64,000 nucleotides of DNA. Source: CAUPWF01 sp964367905 (GTDB taxonomy: Bacteria; Bacillota; Clostridia; Lachnospirales; Lachnospiraceae). The position numbers and the translations under genes are program-made. Under the pieces are notes generated by a model. It had not been told where the DNA came from. It saw nothing but the letters and a program-made list of their open reading frames with translations, and ran no database searches. The stretch is from assembly GCA_964367905.1 (NCBI GenBank), contig CAYIZP010000013.1, positions 1 through 64,000 on the forward strand. The letters are read 5' to 3'. How positions within the stretch are numbered: the first letter of the stretch is position 1; every line of letters begins with the position of its first letter. Below are positions 9,024 through 16,342 of this stretch, piece by piece.

Positions 9024-9719
9024 TTATTTCTCTACCTTTTTCATCAGCTTTTTTATCGCTTCATATGCAGCTTGTTGCTCTGCTAATTTTTTGGAACGTC
9101 CTACACCAGTTCCTAACATCTTATCTTCTAATGTTACCGAAACCTCAAAACTCTTGTTGTGGTCTGGTCCCTCTTCTTTTAATAAATGATATTGAACCGA
9201 ATGCTTATAATCCCCTTGAACAAGCTCTTGTAGGATGGTTTTGCTATCATAAAAGAGTTTTTTGTTCTCAATGTCATTTAAGACATATTTATGGACAAAC
9301 TCTTTTGCACTAGCAACCCCACCGTCTAGATATATTGCTCCAATAAGCGCCTCAAATGCATCAGATATAACGGAATCCCGACGATTCCCTCCCATATGCA
9401 ACTCTCCACGCCCCAAAAATATATGTTCGCCTAATTGAATCTCTCTTGCACAATTGGCTAGAGACTGCTCACAAACAATACTTGCTCGTAATCTAGTCAA
9501 CTCCCCTTCTTGGGTTTTTGGATATTGCAAAAAGAGAAATTCACTTGTTACCAATTCTAATACAGCATCTCCCAAAAACTCCATTCTTTCATTGGATTTT
9601 GTTTTTTTCATATTCTTTTCATTGACATAGGAGCTGTGTGATAACGCCTGTTTAAACAGGTTTTTATCCTTAAAACAATATCCAATCCTATCTTCTAATA
9701 TTTTCAGTGAATCTGACAT
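9024..9719 (-). CDS. rnc: Ribonuclease III
   Basis: Endonuclease that cuts double-stranded RNA, processing rRNA precursors and some mRNAs. The 231 residues carry the catalytic signature NERMEFLGDAVLEL (43-56), the second metal-binding patch SDAFEALIGAIYLDGG near 116-131, and a C-terminal double-stranded RNA-binding domain (about 157-227) ending with the conserved KKLAEQQAAYEAIKKL. ATG at 9719 follows AGAGAGGGG. A terminator-like hairpin at 9742-9767 separates it from acpP, so it may be expressed by read-through or from a promoter I could not identify. RNase III can cut hairpins in its own mRNA, a possible added control. Confidence 0.97.
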   Translation of the reverse strand: MSDSLKILEDRIGYCFKDKNLFKQALSHSSYVNEKNMKKTKSNERMEFLGDAVLELVTSEFLFLQYPKTQEGELTRLRASIVCEQSLANCAREIQLGEHIFLGRGELHMGGNRRDSVISDAFEALIGAIYLDGGVASAKEFVHKYVLNDIENKKLFYDSKTILQELVQGDYKHSVQYHLLKEEGPDHNKSFEVSVTLEDKMLGTGVGRSKKLAEQQAAYEAIKKLMKKVEK

Positions 9720-9741
9720 GATTCCCCTCTCTAAATAAAGG

Positions 9742-9767
9742 AAAAACTCTTTGAAAATTCAAAGAGT
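9742..9767 (-). terminator. Terminator or attenuator between acpP and rnc
   Basis: A perfect 10-bp stem (9746-9755 with 9758-9767) with a two-base centre, followed on the minus strand by five U. It lies 12 bases after the acpP stop. It would end most plsX-acpP transcripts and lower expression of rnc-smc-ftsY. Confidence 0.7.
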
Positions 9768-9778
9768 GTTCATCCTCA

Positions 9779-10015
9779 TTAATTGCTTGCACTTTTTATT
9801 TTTTCTATTGCATCTGCTACTGTCGCAATGCTTTCTGCTTCTTCATTCGAAATTTCAATATCAAATTCATCTTCAATTCCTGTTATGATTTGAAATATAT
9901 CCAAGGAATCTGCTCCTAAATCATCGACAAAAGTCGTATCCATTGTTACATCATTCTCATTTACATTCAGTACATCTACAATAATTGTTTTTAATTTTTC
10001 AAATTCCACTTTCAT
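9779..10015 (-). CDS. acpP: Acyl carrier protein
   Basis: Carries growing acyl chains on phosphopantetheine during fatty acid and phospholipid synthesis. The 78-residue acidic four-helix protein has the attachment motif DLGADSLDIF with Ser37. The ATG at 10015 is only two bases after AGGAGG, while a GTG two codons later (10009) sits at the ideal eight bases, so the true start may be that GTG. It follows plsX by 13 bases in the conserved plsX-acpP order and is followed by a terminator-like hairpin, as expected for a highly expressed small gene. Confidence 0.96.
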   Translation of the reverse strand: MKVEFEKLKTIIVDVLNVNENDVTMDTTFVDDLGADSLDIFQIITGIEDEFDIEISNEEAESIATVADAIEKIKSASN

Positions 10016-10028
10016 TTCCTCCTAAGTC

Positions 10029-11027
10029 TTAGATTAAGTTTTCAATTTTTTCAATAATTTTTTGTTCTTTAAAAGTAACACATTGTTGAATCGTATTCTT
10101 CACTTCAGTTGCTTTCGCACTACCATGTGTTTTCACAACAAGACCTTTTAAGCCTAGCAGTGGTGCTCCGCCATGGTCAGTAACATCGAAACCACTTAAC
10201 GTCTTCTTCAATGCTGGTTTCACTAATAATGCCCCAATCTTACTTCTGAAATTAGACATTAGTCCTTCTTTGATTGCTTGTTGAAGAACAATTCCAACAC
10301 CTTCATATGTCTTAAGAATACAATTTCCTGTAAATGCTTCACACACCACAACATCTACAGCCCCAAAAGGGATATCTCTTGCTTCTACACTACCTGTAAA
10401 GTTAATTGTATCTACTGCTTTCAACAATGGGAATGTTTCTTTTACAAGTGCATTGCCCTTCTCTTCTTCAGCTCCATTGTTAGCGATTCCAACTTTTGGA
10501 CTCTGCACACCCATCACATGTTCCATGTAGATAGATCCCATTTTAGCAAATTGTACCAAATGGGAAGCTCTCGCATCAACATTTGCTCCGCAGTCAATTA
10601 ATAGTGTCACTCCATTTTTTGCAGGTAGTAGTGGCGCTAATGCTGGTCTTTCTACCCCTTTAATCTTTCCAATAAGGACTTGACCTCCAACAAGTACAGC
10701 TCCTGTATTTCCTGCTGAAACAAAGGCATCTGCTATACCGTCTTTCACTAACTTCATTCCTACTACAATCGATGAATCTTTTTTTGTACGAATAGCCATT
10801 ACTGGTGATTCTGCTGATTCAATCTTCTCACTCGCATGCGTAATTGAAACATACTCTTCATTATATTGGTGATTTTGCAACTCAGACTTAATAGAAGTCT
10901 CATTTCCAACTAAAATTAGCTTGATATCTCTTCGTCCCTCAATGGCTTGAACAGCACCTTTCACGATTTCACCTGGTGCATTGTCTCCACCCATTGTATC
11001 GACAACAATTGTAGTAATTTCCATCAT
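10029..11027 (-). CDS. plsX: Phosphate acyltransferase PlsX
   Basis: Makes acyl-phosphate from acyl-ACP and phosphate, the acyl donor for glycerol-3-phosphate acylation by PlsY. The protein (332 residues from 11027) has the family start IVVDTMGGDNAPGEIVKG, then GNETSI near 40, the central SAGNTGAVL, and GVERPALAPLLP. An in-frame ATG 27 bases upstream was rejected because TTAGGAGG lies six bases before the ATG at 11027. A second ATG follows immediately at 11024. It sits downstream of a terminator that closes the rpmF transcript and has its own likely promoter at 11055-11083. Confidence 0.96.
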   Translation of the reverse strand: MMEITTIVVDTMGGDNAPGEIVKGAVQAIEGRRDIKLILVGNETSIKSELQNHQYNEEYVSITHASEKIESAESPVMAIRTKKDSSIVVGMKLVKDGIADAFVSAGNTGAVLVGGQVLIGKIKGVERPALAPLLPAKNGVTLLIDCGANVDARASHLVQFAKMGSIYMEHVMGVQSPKVGIANNGAEEEKGNALVKETFPLLKAVDTINFTGSVEARDIPFGAVDVVVCEAFTGNCILKTYEGVGIVLQQAIKEGLMSNFRSKIGALLVKPALKKTLSGFDVTDHGGAPLLGLKGLVVKTHGSAKATEVKNTIQQCVTFKEQKIIEKIENLI

Positions 11028-11054
11028 TTTTATCCTCCTAACACCACCTATCAT

Positions 11055-11083
11055 ATTTTACTAAACATCTGATGAAAATGCAA
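11055..11083 (-). promoter_or_regulatory. Promoter of plsX-acpP
   Basis: TTGCAT (11078-11083) and TAAAAT (11055-11060) on the minus strand, separated by exactly 17 bases, upstream of plsX. The -35 touches the U-tract of the rpmF terminator, so termination and re-initiation are almost adjacent. Confidence 0.6.
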
Positions 11084-11085
11084 GC

Positions 11086-11121
11086 AAAAAAAGGAGAAAC
11101 GATTGTTTCAATCGCTTCTCC
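11086..11121 (-). terminator. Intrinsic terminator after rpmF
   Basis: A 13-bp stem (11093-11105 with 11109-11121, one G-U) with a three-base loop, followed on the minus strand by a run of U (11086-11092). It begins nine bases after the rpmF stop codon. Confidence 0.85.
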
Positions 11122-11129
11122 CTTGCGCT

Positions 11130-11309
11130 CTAGTCTTGAGCAATGATTTCTTTTTTGTTGTAGCTTCCGCAAGCTTTACATACTCTATGAGGCATCATTA
11201 GCTCACCACACTTGCTACATTTTACTAAGTTAGGAACACTCATTTTCCAGTTCGCTCTTCTCTTATCTCTTCTACCTTTTGAAGATTTATTCTTTGGACA
11301 AATTGACAT
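11130..11309 (-). CDS. rpmF: 50S ribosomal protein L32
   Basis: Small ribosomal protein of the large subunit, 59 residues, starting MSICPKNKSSKGRRDKRR. A zinc ribbon is formed by C31, C34, C44 and C47 (CSKCGELMMPHRVCKACG), so this is the zinc-binding (C+) form. The start ATG at 11309 is preceded by AAGGAGGTG, which overlaps the end of the upstream yceD-like gene three bases away. The yceD-rpmF pair is conserved across bacteria and here precedes plsX. Confidence 0.97.
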   Translation of the reverse strand: MSICPKNKSSKGRRDKRRANWKMSVPNLVKCSKCGELMMPHRVCKACGSYNKKEIIAQD

Positions 11310-11312
11310 CGT

Positions 11313-11837
11313 TTACACCTCCTTAAAGTTCTTAAATACATCTCGGATAGCTGTCATTCTAGGGTCAAGACTTGTGTCCTCGCAGTCACAACTCCCTAGA
11401 TTAAAGTTTTGACCACATGTGTTACAGATGCCTTTGCAAGCATCATCACATAATATCTTCATTGGCCATCCTATCAAAATCTCAAAATAGAGTAATTTGT
11501 CTACGTCTAGATTATATCCGTCGATATAATTATTATTTTCTGAATTGTGGTCGTTGCTATCTTTTTCATTCAAATCAACTTCTCTATCAATCAGGATGCT
11601 AATTTCTTGAGTCGTAGTTTCCAAGCATCTATCACATGGTATCTCTACTTCTATAGATGTTTCTCCCTTGATTAATATCTTATGCTCTTTCAAATGATGA
11701 ATGTTCAACTCAAATTCCTTCGTCTGTTTAACCGCAAACTCACCGAAATCCGTCTGAATCGTGTCACTTTCATAACACACTGGAAATTTTATTTCGTTGT
11801 CATTCACTCTCACAACGTCTAATAGGTTAATTATCAT
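11313..11837 (-). CDS. YceD family (DUF177) protein
   Basis: DUF177 protein of 174 residues, the usual partner of rpmF; homologues are linked to 23S rRNA accumulation in E. coli and plants. The conserved core with paired cysteines CDRCLE near 98 and the C-terminal cysteine cluster CDDACKGICNTCG (about 136-148) followed by GSCDC look like a metal-binding element. The closing motif LDPRMTAIRDVF is a family hallmark. Translation starts at ATG 11837 after AATAGGAGAATAAT. A near-perfect promoter is located directly upstream. Confidence 0.92.
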   Translation of the reverse strand: MIINLLDVVRVNDNEIKFPVCYESDTIQTDFGEFAVKQTKEFELNIHHLKEHKILIKGETSIEVEIPCDRCLETTTQEISILIDREVDLNEKDSNDHNSENNNYIDGYNLDVDKLLYFEILIGWPMKILCDDACKGICNTCGQNFNLGSCDCEDTSLDPRMTAIRDVFKNFKEV

Positions 11838-11862
11838 ATTATTCTCCTATTCACACCAAATA

Positions 11863-11890
11863 ATTATACCATGTAATATGTTTTTGTCAA
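11863..11890 (-). promoter_or_regulatory. Promoter of yceD-rpmF
   Basis: TTGACA (11885-11890) and TATAAT (11863-11868) on the minus strand, both perfect consensus, with a 16-base spacer, between ackA and the yceD-like gene. Confidence 0.8.
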
Positions 11891-11898
11891 GCATAATT

Positions 11899-13095
11899 TT
11901 ATTTAACTAATTCTGCTGTTTCTCTTGCAATTGCCAATTCCTCATTTGTAGGAATAATAGCCACTGTCACTTTTGATCCTGGTTTAGAAATTACGACTTC
12001 TTTTCCTCTTCCATTGTCATTGATTTCCTTATCAATCTCAACACCAAGGTATTTCAAATATCCAGAAACCATCTCGCGAACCAACTCGTCATTCTCGCCA
12101 ACTCCAGCTGTAAATACAATATTATCTACACCATTCATAGCAGCCACATAACCACCAATCAACTTCGCTACACGGTATGAGAATACTTCAAAGGCTAAAG
12201 TTGCTTTTTGATTTCCTTCGTGATGTGCATCTGTTAAATCTCTAAAATCACTAGAAATATTATCAGAAACACCATATACTCCAGATTTTTTATTCAAGAT
12301 AGCCATAACTCCATCAATATCTAATTTTTCTTTTTTCATTAAAAACTCAATGATAGATGGGTCAATATCTCCCGAACGTGTTCCCATTGCTACACCTTCT
12401 AGTGGGGTAAGCCCCATAGAAGTATCAATCGAAACTCCACCATCCACAGCACAGATACTTGAGCCGTTACCTAAATGACACACGATTGTCTTTGTTGTTG
12501 CCACATCTTGCCCCAAAAATTCACAAACTCTCTTAGATACAAAACTATGACTAGTTCCATGGAAACCATATTTTCTAACAGCATGTTTCTCATAATACTC
12601 ATATGGAAGAGCGTACATATATGCCTTCTTAGGCATTGTTTGGTGGAATGCTGTATCAAAAACTCCTACCATTGGTGTTCCTGGCATCAACTCTTGACAA
12701 GCACGAACTCCGATGATGTTTGCTGGATTATGAAGTGGTGCCAAATCATTGCACAATTCCACATCTGCAATCACCTCGTCTGTAATAATCACGGATGAAG
12801 TAAATTTTTCTCCACCATGTACCAAACGATGTCCTACCGCACCGATTTCATCTAAACTTCCAATCACACCAATCTCAGAATTCACTAATGAATCCAAAAC
12901 CTTTTGAATTGCTTGTTTGTGAGTTGGCATGTCCCAGCCTATTTTCAATTTCTCTCCATCCTTTGGTTGGTAAACAAACTGTCCATCAATTCCAATTCTT
13001 TCGCAAATCCCTTTTGCCAATACCTCTTCATTTGCAGTGTTGATCAATTGAAATTTCAATGATGAACTTCCGCAGTTAACTACTAATATATTCAT
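11899..13095 (-). CDS. ackA: Acetate kinase
   Basis: Converts acetyl phosphate and ADP to acetate and ATP, the energy-yielding last step of acetate fermentation. The 398-residue sequence has the ASKHA-fold start MNILVVNCGSSSLKFQL, the first family signature near its beginning, RLVHGGEKF near 90, the catalytic region YGFHGTSHSFV near 178-188, HLGNGSSICAV near 208, and TAGVGEND near 330. It follows pta after 88 bases, giving the usual pta-ackA order. ATG 13095 is preceded by GAAGGAGATAG. Full length with no defects. Confidence 0.98.
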   Translation of the reverse strand: MNILVVNCGSSSLKFQLINTANEEVLAKGICERIGIDGQFVYQPKDGEKLKIGWDMPTHKQAIQKVLDSLVNSEIGVIGSLDEIGAVGHRLVHGGEKFTSSVIITDEVIADVELCNDLAPLHNPANIIGVRACQELMPGTPMVGVFDTAFHQTMPKKAYMYALPYEYYEKHAVRKYGFHGTSHSFVSKRVCEFLGQDVATTKTIVCHLGNGSSICAVDGGVSIDTSMGLTPLEGVAMGTRSGDIDPSIIEFLMKKEKLDIDGVMAILNKKSGVYGVSDNISSDFRDLTDAHHEGNQKATLAFEVFSYRVAKLIGGYVAAMNGVDNIVFTAGVGENDELVREMVSGYLKYLGVEIDKEINDNGRGKEVVISKPGSKVTVAIIPTNEELAIARETAELVK

Positions 13096-13183
13096 GTGCT
13101 TCTATCTCCTTCACTTCTTAAAATTATATTTTTTTGTAATTTTTTCACATGCAATGCACTTCATTTACATGTAAGATTTACAC

Positions 13184-14185
13184 TTACATATTTTCCGCTT
13201 GTGCTTGTACTGCTGTAATGGCAACAACTCCTACGATATCTTCAGCACTACATCCACGTGATAAATCATTGACTGGTTTTGCAATTCCTTGTGTCACTGG
13301 ACCATATGCTTCTGCTTTTGCAAGACGTTGTACTAATTTATAACCGATATTTCCTGCATCTAAATCTGGGAAAATTAATACGTTTGCTTCACCAGCAACT
13401 TTACTGTTTGGTGCTTTTGATTTTCCAATTTCTGGAACGATCGCTGCATCTAATTGCATTTCGCCATCTAGTGCTAAATCAGGATTGTTTTCTTTTGCAA
13501 TTCTTGTCGCCTCAACCACTTTATCAACATCTGCATGTTTCGCACTTCCCATTGTAGAGTGTGATAACATTGCAACCTTTGGTTCTTCTCCCACTAATAA
13601 TTCGAACGATTCTGCCGATGAAGCTGCAATCGCTGCCAATTTCTCTGCATCTGGATTTTGCTCCAATCCACAATCCGAGAATACAAAAGTTCCATTTGCA
13701 CCCATATCACAATCAGGCACTACCATTACGAAGAATGATGAAACTAATTTTGTTCCTGGTTTTGTTTTTAATATTTGTAGACTTGGTCTTAATGTATCTG
13801 CTGTAGAGTGGCATGCTCCTGATACCATTCCGTCCGCATCTCCCATTTTAACCATCATAACCGCATAGTATAAGTAATTTGTTAAAAGCAATTCTTTCGC
13901 TTGCTCTTCTGTCATGCCTTTTGCTTTACGAAGCTCAACCAATGTTTGAACATAAGCTGGAGTTCTCTCGTCTGTTGCTGGATCAACAACAACTGCTCCT
14001 GTAATATCATAACCTTTTCCATTTTTCTCTACTTCTGCTTGGCTTCCAACCAACACGATTTTCGCTGTACCTTCTTTTAAAATCATCTCTACAGCTTGAT
14101 AAGTTCTCACATCTTCTGTCTCTGGTAATACAATTACCTGTAAATTCGCTTTCGCTTTCGCTTTAATGTCTTCAATAAATCCCAT
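13184..14185 (-). CDS. pta: Phosphate acetyltransferase
   Basis: Interconverts acetyl-CoA and acetyl phosphate; paired with ackA it makes acetate and ATP. The 333-residue protein is the short single-domain Pta, beginning MGFIEDIKAKAK, with the PTA_PTB-domain motifs ADGMVSGACHSTADTLRP near 130-147, FSDCG near 180, and LIFPDLDAGNIGYKLVQRLA near 281-300. An ATG 33 bases upstream is less likely because AAGGAG precedes the ATG at 14185. Its promoter lies in the long gap shared with the divergent hydrogenase-maturation operon, where two Rex-type sites are visible. Confidence 0.97.
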   Translation of the reverse strand: MGFIEDIKAKAKANLQVIVLPETEDVRTYQAVEMILKEGTAKIVLVGSQAEVEKNGKGYDITGAVVVDPATDERTPAYVQTLVELRKAKGMTEEQAKELLLTNYLYYAVMMVKMGDADGMVSGACHSTADTLRPSLQILKTKPGTKLVSSFFVMVVPDCDMGANGTFVFSDCGLEQNPDAEKLAAIAASSAESFELLVGEEPKVAMLSHSTMGSAKHADVDKVVEATRIAKENNPDLALDGEMQLDAAIVPEIGKSKAPNSKVAGEANVLIFPDLDAGNIGYKLVQRLAKAEAYGPVTQGIAKPVNDLSRGCSAEDIVGVVAITAVQAQAENM

Positions 14186-14234
14186 AATACAAAGGACTCC
14201 TTTCAAAAGTGTATTCATATTTTATACTTAAAAC

Positions 14235-14263
14235 ATTATACTCCAAAAAAAAACAGTAAACAA
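14235..14263 (-). promoter_or_regulatory. Promoter of pta-ackA
   Basis: TTGTTT (14258-14263) and TATAAT (14235-14240) on the minus strand with a 17-base spacer, about 50 bases before the pta start. An inverted repeat with 8-bp arms (14250-14257, 14275-14282) straddles the -35. Confidence 0.72.
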
Positions 14264-14351
14264 GAGTTTTGTGCACTGTTTTACGATTATCTTGTATTTT
14301 CTTCAAAACATTTGGAAGATTTCACAGAGTATATGATTTTCACCACCTTTT

Positions 14352-14369
14352 ATGTTAAAATATTAACAA
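14352..14369. promoter_or_regulatory. Candidate Rex operator 1
   Basis: ATGTTAA-4 bases-TTAACAA matches 13 of the 14 specified positions in the clostridial Rex consensus TTGTTAA-N4-TTAACAA. Rex is the NADH/NAD+-sensing repressor of fermentation and hydrogen genes. The site lies between pta and the hyd operon; the consensus is quoted from general knowledge. Confidence 0.6.
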
Positions 14370-14406
14370 ATAAATAGAACTATTTTTATTATAAATTGTA
14401 AATATA

Positions 14407-14435
14407 TTGTATTCTGATGTTTTTTATGTTAAACT
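14407..14435 (+). promoter_or_regulatory. Probable promoter of the hydrogenase-maturation operon
   Basis: TTGTAT (14407-14412) and TAAACT (14430-14435) with a 17-base spacer on the plus strand. The same hexamer pair with the same spacing occurs in front of carA. The -10 lies inside candidate Rex operator 2, so repressor binding would exclude polymerase. Predicted transcription begins near 14442. Confidence 0.5.
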
Positions 14436-14443
14436 ATTATCAA
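14426..14443. promoter_or_regulatory. Candidate Rex operator 2
   Basis: ATGTTAA-4 bases-TTATCAA agrees with 12 of 14 specified positions of TTGTTAA-N4-TTAACAA. The site and its flanks form an imperfect direct repeat with operator 1: 23 bases (14348-14370 and 14422-14444) differ at only two positions. Confidence 0.5.
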
Positions 14444-14464
14444 AGAAAAGCATTTCTGATTGTA

Positions 14465-14577
14465 AAGGAAATGTCCTTCTAAGACACTCGTTCTTGAGAG
14501 GCATTTTTCTAAGCAAAAAGGCGCACGGATAATTTTAAGAAACTTTGGGTAAATTCTACCCTCTTTAAATCTGCGCC
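14465..14577 (+). ncRNA. Structured 5' leader with a possible antiterminator stem
   Basis: The leader contains a small hairpin (14465-14469 with 14474-14478), a T5/A5 hairpin (14504-14508 with 14515-14519), then a long nested stem. That stem has an outer GGCGCA (14520-14525) pairing with TGCGCC (14572-14577), a middle TTTAAGA with TCTTTAAA containing one bulge, and an inner GGGTA (14547-14551) with TACCC (14557-14561). The 3' strand of the outer stem overlaps the 5' strand of the terminator that follows, so the two structures exclude each other. This is the architecture of a riboswitch or attenuator. I do not recognise the aptamer, and ligand and function are unknown. Confidence 0.45.
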
Positions 14578-14593
14578 GACGTGCAGATTTTTT
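14567..14593 (+). terminator. Intrinsic terminator inside the hyd-operon leader
   Basis: A 10-bp stem (14567-14576 with 14581-14590, one wobble) with a four-base loop, followed by a run of T to 14593. It lies only 30 bases before the start codon of the first gene, so it can only act as a regulated attenuator of the downstream operon. Confidence 0.75.
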
Positions 14594-14622
14594 CATTTAC
14601 AACAAAGGAAGGAGGACTTGCA

Positions 14623-14868
14623 ATGGAGGATCGTGTTGCTCTGATTGGAATCATTGTCAATAACAAAGAATCCATCACACAGCTAAACAACCTACTCACC
14701 GAATATAATCCACATATTATCGGAAGAATGGGAATTCCCCATTCGAAGAAAAATATATCCATCATCAGTATCGCCATAGATGCACCTCAAGATATTATTA
14801 GTGCACTTTCTGGTAAAATTGGCATGCTCGATGGAATTAGTTCCAAAACAGTATACACAAAATCATAA
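14623..14868 (+). CDS. TM1266-family iron-only hydrogenase system putative regulator
   Basis: An 81-residue protein beginning MEDRVALIGIIVNN with the ACT-like (NikR C-terminal-like) fold of the TM1266 family, which is found almost only beside HydE/HydF/HydG genes. The repeated beta strands VALIGIIVNN, ISIISIAIDA and the glycine-containing loop HIIGRMGIPH (about 30-40) are typical. A longer frame opens at 14581 inside the terminator stem but has no ribosome binding site; GGAGG at 14610-14615 sets the start at 14623. It is the first gene after the leader and precedes hydG by 26 bases. No DNA-binding domain is evident, so its regulatory role is only the family name. Confidence 0.85.
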   Translation: MEDRVALIGIIVNNKESITQLNNLLTEYNPHIIGRMGIPHSKKNISIISIAIDAPQDIISALSGKIGMLDGISSKTVYTKS

Positions 14869-14894
14869 TAAATAATACTAAAGGAGATGAAACC

Positions 14895-16316
14895 ATGTAT
14901 AATCCAAGTTCAAAACAAGCAGCAGAATTTATTGACCACCAAGAGATCCTCGACTCTCTTGCCTATGCAGATGCTAACAAGGAAAACATCGAACTAATCG
15001 ATCAGATTTTAGAAAAAGCAAAACAAAAAAAAGGACTCACTCATCGTGAGGCCTCCGTACTTCTCGCCTGTCCAATCGAAGAGAAAAACCAAGAGATTTA
15101 CAAATTAGCAATGGAGATTAAGGAGCAGTTTTACGGAAATCGTATTGTAATGTTTGCACCTCTATACCTCTCCAATTACTGCATCAACGGCTGTACCTAC
15201 TGTCCGTACCATTTAAAAAACAAAACAATAGCAAGAAAAAAACTTACCCAAGAAGAAATTCGCAATGAAGTAATCGCACTGCAAGACATGGGACACAAAC
15301 GTCTTGCCCTTGAAGCTGGAGAAGATCCAAAGAACAATCCACTCGAGTATATCTTGGAAAGTATTAAGACAATCTACAGCATCAAACACAAAAATGGTGC
15401 CATTCGCAGAGTTAATGTTAATATTGCTGCCACCACCGTGGAGGATTATCGCAAATTAAAAGAAGCTGGAATTGGAACCTATATCCTCTTCCAAGAGACT
15501 TATCACCGTGAGTCTTATAAGGAACTTCACCCAACTGGTCCAAAGAGCAACTATGAGTATCATACCGAGGCGATGGATCGCGCGATGGAAGCTGGTATCG
15601 ATGATGTAGGAATTGGTGTACTCTTCGGATTGGATAAATATCGCTATGAGTTTGCAGGTCTTTTGATGCATGCGGAACATTTAGAGGCTGTATTTGGTGT
15701 TGGCCCTCATACGATCAGTGTTCCAAGACTCTGTGATGCAGATGATATTGATAAAGAATCCTTCTCCAATGGAATCAGTGATGAAATATTTGCTAAAATC
15801 GTAGCCTGTACACGTATCTCTGTACCATATACCGGAATCATCGTATCAACAAGAGAAAGCCAAGCCTGTCGTGAAAAAGCACTGACACTCGGAATCTCCC
15901 AGATCAGTGGTGGTTCTAAGACAAGTGTTGGCGGATATGCAGATGATGTACCAGAAGTTGAAAACTCCCAACAATTTGATATCAGCGATACACGAAGCCT
16001 AGATGACATCGTAAAATGGTTGATTGAATTAGGACACATGCCTAGTTTCTGTACTGCATGCTATCGCGAAGGCAGAACTGGAGACCGCTTTATGAGTCTA
16101 TGTAAGAGTGGTCAGATTGCTAACTGTTGTCAACCAAATGCATTGATGACCTTAAAAGAATACTTGATGGATTATGCCTCAGAAGAAACTCGAAAGTTAG
16201 GGGATGAACTAATCGAACGAGAACTCGCAAAAGTTCCCAATGAAAAAGCAAGAGCCGTTGCAGCCGAGAATTTAAAGGCAATTGAAGAAAATAATCGTCG
16301 TGACTTTAGATTTTAA
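14895..16316 (+). CDS. hydG: [FeFe]-hydrogenase maturase HydG (radical SAM tyrosine lyase)
   Basis: Radical SAM enzyme that cleaves tyrosine to p-cresol and a glycine-derived fragment, supplying CO and cyanide as an Fe(CO)2(CN) synthon for the H-cluster. The 473 residues have the SAM cluster motif CX3CX2C at C96, C100 and C103 (CINGCTYC). The C-terminal auxiliary cluster motif CX2CX22C (C386, C389, C412) distinguishes HydG from ThiH. The start ATG follows AAAGGAGATG. It sits between the TM1266-like gene and hydF. HydE, the third maturase, is not in this window and must be elsewhere if hydrogenase is made. Confidence 0.97.
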   Translation: MYNPSSKQAAEFIDHQEILDSLAYADANKENIELIDQILEKAKQKKGLTHREASVLLACPIEEKNQEIYKLAMEIKEQFYGNRIVMFAPLYLSNYCINGCTYCPYHLKNKTIARKKLTQEEIRNEVIALQDMGHKRLALEAGEDPKNNPLEYILESIKTIYSIKHKNGAIRRVNVNIAATTVEDYRKLKEAGIGTYILFQETYHRESYKELHPTGPKSNYEYHTEAMDRAMEAGIDDVGIGVLFGLDKYRYEFAGLLMHAEHLEAVFGVGPHTISVPRLCDADDIDKESFSNGISDEIFAKIVACTRISVPYTGIIVSTRESQACREKALTLGISQISGGSKTSVGGYADDVPEVENSQQFDISDTRSLDDIVKWLIELGHMPSFCTACYREGRTGDRFMSLCKSGQIANCCQPNALMTLKEYLMDYASEETRKLGDELIERELAKVPNEKARAVAAENLKAIEENNRRDFRF

Positions 16317-16342
16317 ACTATAAACTTAGAAAGGAGGTCCTT

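Larger units (their letters stand above)
14186..14622. other. 437-base intergenic region between pta and the hyd operon
   Basis: The only gap over 300 bases in the window. It holds, from left to right, the pta promoter on the minus strand, a short inverted repeat overlapping its -35 (14250-14257 with 14275-14282), two Rex-like operators about 74 bases apart, a plus-strand promoter, and a ~180-base structured leader that ends in an intrinsic terminator just before the first hyd-operon gene. I see no open reading frame with a ribosome binding site and no tRNA or known small RNA. Confidence 0.7.

Noticed and set aside
13096..13183. Inverted repeat near the pta stop codon (13169-13175 with 13183-13189)
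   Set aside because: Only 7-bp arms in A/T-rich DNA without a U tract; too weak to call a terminator or operator.
14581..14622. In-frame extension of the TM1266-like gene starting in the terminator stem
   Set aside because: No ribosome binding site precedes 14581, and the frame would begin inside the T-rich terminator; GGAGG precedes the ATG at 14623.
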